A stretch of 64,000 nt of DNA from Auanema rhodensis (Eukaryota > Nematoda > Chromadorea > Rhabditida > Rhabditidae). This document shows positions 59,347 through 64,000 of this stretch, one piece after another. Position numbers and translations under genes: made by a program. Under the pieces are notes generated by a model, which did no database searches, was not told the origin of the DNA, and saw nothing but the letters and a program-made list of their open reading frames with translations. The stretch is taken from contig OZ059897.1 in assembly GCA_964057225.1 (NCBI GenBank), positions 16,864,001-16,928,000 on the forward strand, given 5' to 3'. Positions within the stretch are counted from its first letter, which is position 1. The number at the start of each line of letters is the position of its first letter.

Positions 59347-60844
59347 TTAAAAAACGACTGCAGCTTGATTGATAGTAACAGAATGAACCTAAAAAGAAAA
59401 ACATTGGTTGCTTTTAATTATAAATGAAATTATATATAAAATATTTTTATATTATAACTACTTACATCACAATCTCCGTCAATTTCAAGAATTTTGACAT
59501 CATTTGGAGAACCACGATGATCAAAAGATGCAAAATGATTTCCATTAAAGAAAATTTGGAAAGTATATCCGTCGTTGATGATAATACAGTCAAAACTTAA
59601 ATTGATAATGAATTATCAGAAAAACTTTGAAATTTAATTTTACATTTCACTTTTACTAATAGGAATTTTTCCCTCACGTTCTTCATCTCCCCAAACATTG
59701 TTATTCATAGCATTACGAACAATAGCACCTTCGTTAAAACGAACAGAAACCTGTAAAATAATTTTTTTTTTAATTTTACATGAAATTTCATTAGAAACCT
59801 GCAGGGCAAATTCTTTATTTTCGCGGTAAAGGTTGATATTGCAACGTTTTCCTAAATAAAACAAAATGAAACTGTGAATATATTATAGATATATGATAGA
59901 AGAGTTTGAAACAGATGGAAGTTTAAGCTATTTGGATTACAAACCTGTTGGAAGAGCAGATACGTCGAGGCGTTTTCCGGGAACAAGATTGGCAGCAGCC
60001 ATGTAAGGAGATTTGAAAATTCTTCCTCCATAGTGGAAAAGTCGAAGTTTAGTAAGATCTCCACGAATAGATACATGATCAATCTAAGATGAACTATTAA
60101 CAATACTAATTGAAGTGATATCTGACTCCTTCTAATGGCTGACGTTGCTCAAATGATCCAATTTCTTTACGGTTAGCAAATACCTGAAGTTTAATATTAT
60201 AATGAATTATTTCAATGAATATGTATATATAATCTTACTTGGAATTTATCTTCAAGGATTCTAACACGAAGATCGAATTCTTGGCCAGCCTTGAATGGAT
60301 TAGAAATTCTTTGCTCATTTTCAGACCAGTTTCCATCCTTGAAGGTATTGTAGACAAACTTTCCAGAAAAAATACCTTAAATAAGACTTAATTATATAAT
60401 ATAATATAAAATTTATAATATATACCTTCATCAAAACGAATTGAAAAATGTAATGGCATGTCAGCATCTTTTTGAGCTCCTTTATGGAAATTAAAATCAA
60501 TTCTGTAATGAACGGAAATATGAAGAATTTGAAGAAAATGGAATACCTTTTGGGGTTTTCATTGAGAGTTCCAACAGCATGAATAGTTTGTCCAACAACA
60601 AATGGTTCACTGACACGAGTTTTAAATGGAATATCCTTAAATTTTAATATTTATCTGTTAAAAAATCAAAATTATTACGAACATAATCTTTTTCTCCAAT
60701 ATATTTCTTGTTGGTTATTTCTTTTTTACCAGTTGAATCTTCAGTTGAAGGTGATTTGCTTTCATCTTGAGATCTTGCAAGAGTTACTATACAAGCAATT
60801 AGCAGTACTATAATAATAATAATAATAATATATCGAATATACAT
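59347..60844 (-). CDS. lec: two-domain (tandem-repeat) galectin with N-terminal leader
   Basis: Ten exons on - (60844-60683, 60635-60547, 60502-60426, 60375-60239, 60183-60127, 60083-59945, 59851-59799, 59750-59644, 59595-59466, 59388-59347) give 330 aa. Residues 1-26 (IIIIIIIVLLIACIVTLARS) form a hydrophobic leader, then a polar Ser/Lys stretch. CRD1 (about 56-190) has LHFSIRF (His102, Ser104, Arg106), VYNTF (Asn119) and W126; CRD2 (about 205-330) has ALQVSVRFNEGAIVRN and WGDEER (Gln238, Ser240, Arg242, Asn251, Trp258, Glu261, Arg263). The canonical signature is H-x-N-x-R, V-x-N, W-x-x-E-x-R, so the Asn is lost in both and the His in CRD2. FFNGNHFASFDHRG and ILEIDGD are further galectin marks. 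Galectins are normally leaderless; secretion or membrane anchoring here is inferred. The intron 60636-60682 uses a GTTCGT donor. Confidence 0.88.
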
Positions 60845-62818
60845 ATATATATTTATGAAAATTTAAATTATTTTTTAAAATTCAAAGTATTTTAATTATT
60901 CAAATAAACAATTTATTTCATTTTATTAAATTCTCAATTATGAGAGGGTTGGTGTAACGATTAAAGTTTAAAGCTCAATAAACGACATTTGTGTGATAAA
61001 CATTGAAAAGCAACATATGATATCTAAAGATATATCTTATCATTAAAAATGTTTCTGAATATATATAGAATTAGAAGAAAACTTACATTTCCACATTGTA
61101 TAAGTTTGAATCAAAAATTTTCCTATAAAAAATAAAACTTAAGCATATTATCAAAAAATCCTTTTAAGTAATAAAATTTAGTTAAAACTCAAATAATTAT
61201 AAAATATATAATAATTTCAATATATATATGATAGAAATTGAAAAAATATCTTAATATATGTATATGAATTTAAATAAATATTTCAAATGATTCATAGTAA
61301 TATGACAAATGAATTTTTTTATTTAATGTAAGAAAGGAAAGTTTTTCTTTCTTTTTATTTTATTTTTTCCTTTTGTAGTTTTAAACTAATCAAATAATAG
61401 AAATTTATTGAAAAAATATTATAAAAATTATAAAAAAAAACGTTTAGAAACAATACAAAAAAATTAATATAATACAAAATCAAATCAAAACTTATTTTGA
61501 GGAAATACGTCGTCTCTAGGCTAAACAGATATTATATAAATACTTTCTTTCTATCCAAGAGAAATTACAGACAACTGTGTCGTGATGAGAAAAAGATTAA
61601 TAGCTACCACGCTCTTTGAGCAGATGCTCAAGTTTTAAATTCAGCCAACTATATTATGATTTTCAGGTAAAATCAAAGAGAATACGGAACAGCAGAAAAT
61701 TTTTCAAAAAAAACAAATGGAATAGAAAATGGCGGAAACAATTAATGGAAGTCACTCACATGCCTCCGAGCTGGTTTCTAGAAATTTACGAATAAGTTTA
61801 TGAAGAAAATTTGAAAGCTATATATATATAATATTTGACTATTATGTTTATTATTTCTCAAACCAAGAAAAACAAAGCAATGACTCACGTTATTTAAAAT
61901 TCAATCTTCAGTTGTCTAAAAGACAGTTTTTAAAAACATTTATCTTATTGAAAAAATAAGACATACGACAAATCGTTTCATGCTTGAAACAATAATAAAA
62001 GAAATACTGTATTTAACAGAAAATTTGAATATTTATAACTTCTTCTTATCTTATACCAAAATATTTGAACATAAAATTACTTATTTGCATTATTATTGAA
62101 AATTATATAATTTCAGTATAAATATTTTCTTTTATATATCATGTATTATTCTTATACTATTATATGTTATTAGAGATTCTTTGCGTCATTCGTAAGGTTA
62201 ATGTTCTTCCTGTTTAGTATATGCTATCTTTAAAGGCAAATCTAATGTTTATAGAAAAACTTTTTGTCAAACAAAAAATTGAAGATGTAAAATACAATAT
62301 TTGAGTATTCTAATAAAACTTGAACTTGCATGAATATTACTTTTTTTATTACAATACAAAACAATATTGAAAGCATTTTAAATTATAAAACATATATGGT
62401 ATGAAAGACCAACATCATAATAATATGAATTCAAAGAATAATCAAAACCCAAACAATAATAAATTAACTTCAAGCCAAACTAAAACATTAAATATATCTT
62501 TCTATTTCAAAATAAATTAAAGGATTTTTAATGTATTCAAGGTATATAAAATATAATAAAAACTATACAGTGTAGTAATCTAACGTAGGTTTTAATACAT
62601 ATGTTTTTTTCTCTTATTTATATAGACCATAAATATTTACTTCCGTTAAAATAACCGTTGAATAAGTGCAACAGACCATCATTAACAAATGGCGCTCTAA
62701 CTCGAACGCGCTCCAATAATAATTTGTAGATGCAAGTTTGTTCATAAACCATAAAGCTTTTTTTGTTTTGGATTTTAGCTTATATGTACATATATTGTTA
62801 TTTTTTCTTTAGGTAGGA
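60845..62818. other. divergent region between galectin and SF3A3
   Basis: No supported coding exon. On - there are donor-like words (CTTAC at 61085, CTCAC at 61758 and about 61886) suggesting untranslated or alternative 5' exons of the galectin gene. An island near 61500-61780 has balanced composition. Near 62680-62720, before SF3A3, GGCGC and CGCGC words mark a likely promoter. Confidence 0.4.
62811..62812 (+). other. likely trans-splice acceptor of SF3A3
   Basis: TTTTTTCTTTAG ends 6 bases before the ATG at 62819; no upstream exon joins it. Confidence 0.5.
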
Positions 62819-64000
62819 ATGGATTCCATCTTGGAAACTCAAAGAAAACTTCATGAGGAACGTGAACGTTTAATTGATACGATCGTGAAAGAGGTTTTTG
62901 AAATGTTTTGAATTCTATTTTTTTGTTGGGTTATAGATCATGTCTGAAAAAAGAACACACAAGGCAAAAATTAATTCTGAGCACAGAGTCCGTGCATTAC
63001 TTAATGTACGTTAAATTAACTTTTTTTGTTTCATCATTGGTCCATTTTCAGCGTTACAACGAATCTACAGAAGAGCTTGCCAAAATATATACAGATGAAG
63101 ATCGTTCTAGGGAAAGAGAAATTGAGGCTGTTAGTGGTCCAAATGAGTTTGCCGAATATTATTCTCGTCTGAAAACCTTAAGAGAAGCTCATAGAAGAAA
63201 TCCCGATGAGGTATTTTTTTGTGCTTATTCCCTATTAAAGTTTTGTGTTTCAGTTGGCGGAGCCTCTTTCGCTTGAATTCCAAAAGATGGTGGAAGAAAT
63301 TAATGATCCAGAGAGAGAAGAACACGATATTATCGAGTTCACAGATGAAGAAGGATATGGAAGGTTCTTTAATCTTATTTATTGTTTTAATTTTTTTGTA
63401 TTAAGATTTTTGGATTTACATACCATATATGCAGATTATATCAATCTAAAAGGAATAAAGGTATATTATCAACGAAAATCAATTTAAACGTCAATTTCAT
63501 TTTAAGAGAGTTGATTATATCGCCTATCTGAGCATTATCGATAAATTCAATGATATCCAACGCACTTCAACCAAGAAAACTGGGGCATATAAAGATTACT
63601 TGATTAAACTGAAGGTATTTTAATGGTTGCGAATCTATATTTATTTCTAATTTCAGAGCTACATGGTAACTTTCATAAATCGTACTCGACCAATGTTTGA
63701 TCTTGAAGAAGAACTCACTAAAGTAAAGATCTTTGTGTAGCTTGTGTATTGTATTTTCTTTTCTAGAATTCATTAGAGGTTGAGAAAGCTCTTGCTGATG
63801 GTTCTTTGCAAGGATGGAGCACTGAAAAAGCAGCTGGGGCACAGGTACAATCAGTCGTATTTCTAATCGAATCATTTTTAATTTTTTAAGCCATCTGCTA
63901 TCGATCTTTCAAAATATAACAGTGCTCAAGAATTGGAAGGCTTAGGTTTAGAACGTTTGAAAAGTGCTCTTTTGGCTTTGCAGTTGAAATGTGGAGGGTA
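62819..64000 (+). CDS. SF3A3: splicing factor 3a subunit 3 (SF3A3/SAP61), 5' part
   Basis: Component of the SF3a complex of the U2 snRNP, needed for branch-point recognition in the nucleus. Nine exons are in the window (62819-62893, 62937-63005, 63052-63210, 63254-63363, 63406-63460, 63507-63614, 63657-63722, 63767-63844, 63891-64000), encoding 276 complete codons out of an expected 500 or so. The N-terminal signature is clear: [20 protein letters not shown], then [77 protein letters not shown], and [20 protein letters not shown]. The C-terminal matrin-type zinc finger would lie beyond the window end. The ATG follows an acceptor closely. Confidence 0.95.

Overview
The window looks like nuclear DNA of a nematode. 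It is AT-rich. Its genes are split by many introns of about 40-60 bp ending in TTTCAG or TTTTAG, and several start codons lie 2-20 bases after such an acceptor that joins to no upstream exon, as expected for spliced-leader trans-splicing. The gene content also fits: an OMA-1/2-type oocyte zinc-finger protein, a FAR-like lipid-binding protein, an F-box-associated-domain protein, a cysteine-rich metallothionein and a cchl/cox-15 pair. I could not place it to genus. No mobile element, virus, CRISPR array, rRNA or tRNA was recognised. All gene models are spliced by hand from the sequence, and for every complete model the exon phases close exactly.

Left part (1-13.6 kb): a 30-exon MAST-type serine/threonine kinase on + (572-9655) converges with an OMA-type tandem CCCH zinc-finger gene on - (10884-13587). 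Next is a roughly 17 kb gene desert (13.6-30.4 kb). It is AT-rich with GA tracts on the + strand and a few islands of more balanced composition.

Middle (30.4-42.3 kb): cytochrome c heme lyase and COX15 lie head to tail on + with spacing typical of an operon, both serving mitochondrial heme and cytochrome assembly. They are followed by a candidate 88-aa ORF, a small secreted TSP1-repeat protein (+), an unrecognised acidic 198-aa protein (-), an F-box-associated-domain protein (+) and a 55-aa metallothionein (-) with a TATA, FOXO-like and GATA promoter.

Second desert (42.3-54.7 kb): AT-rich and pyrimidine-rich on +, with a CT tract of about 100 bp and an 81-bp minisatellite.

Right part (54.7-64 kb): a 100-aa single-membrane-span protein, a putative DxD glycosyltransferase-like protein and a FAR-like protein (all +), a two-domain galectin with an N-terminal hydrophobic leader (-), and the 5' two thirds of the splicing factor SF3A3 (+), which runs off the window end.

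The most interesting points are the cchl/cox-15 operon, the repetitive metallothionein with a stress-type promoter, the galectin with altered sugar-binding residues and a poly-isoleucine leader, the opposite purine/pyrimidine polarity of the two deserts, and several perfect palindromes (CRE, E2F-like and a 12-bp-arm palindrome) in non-coding DNA.
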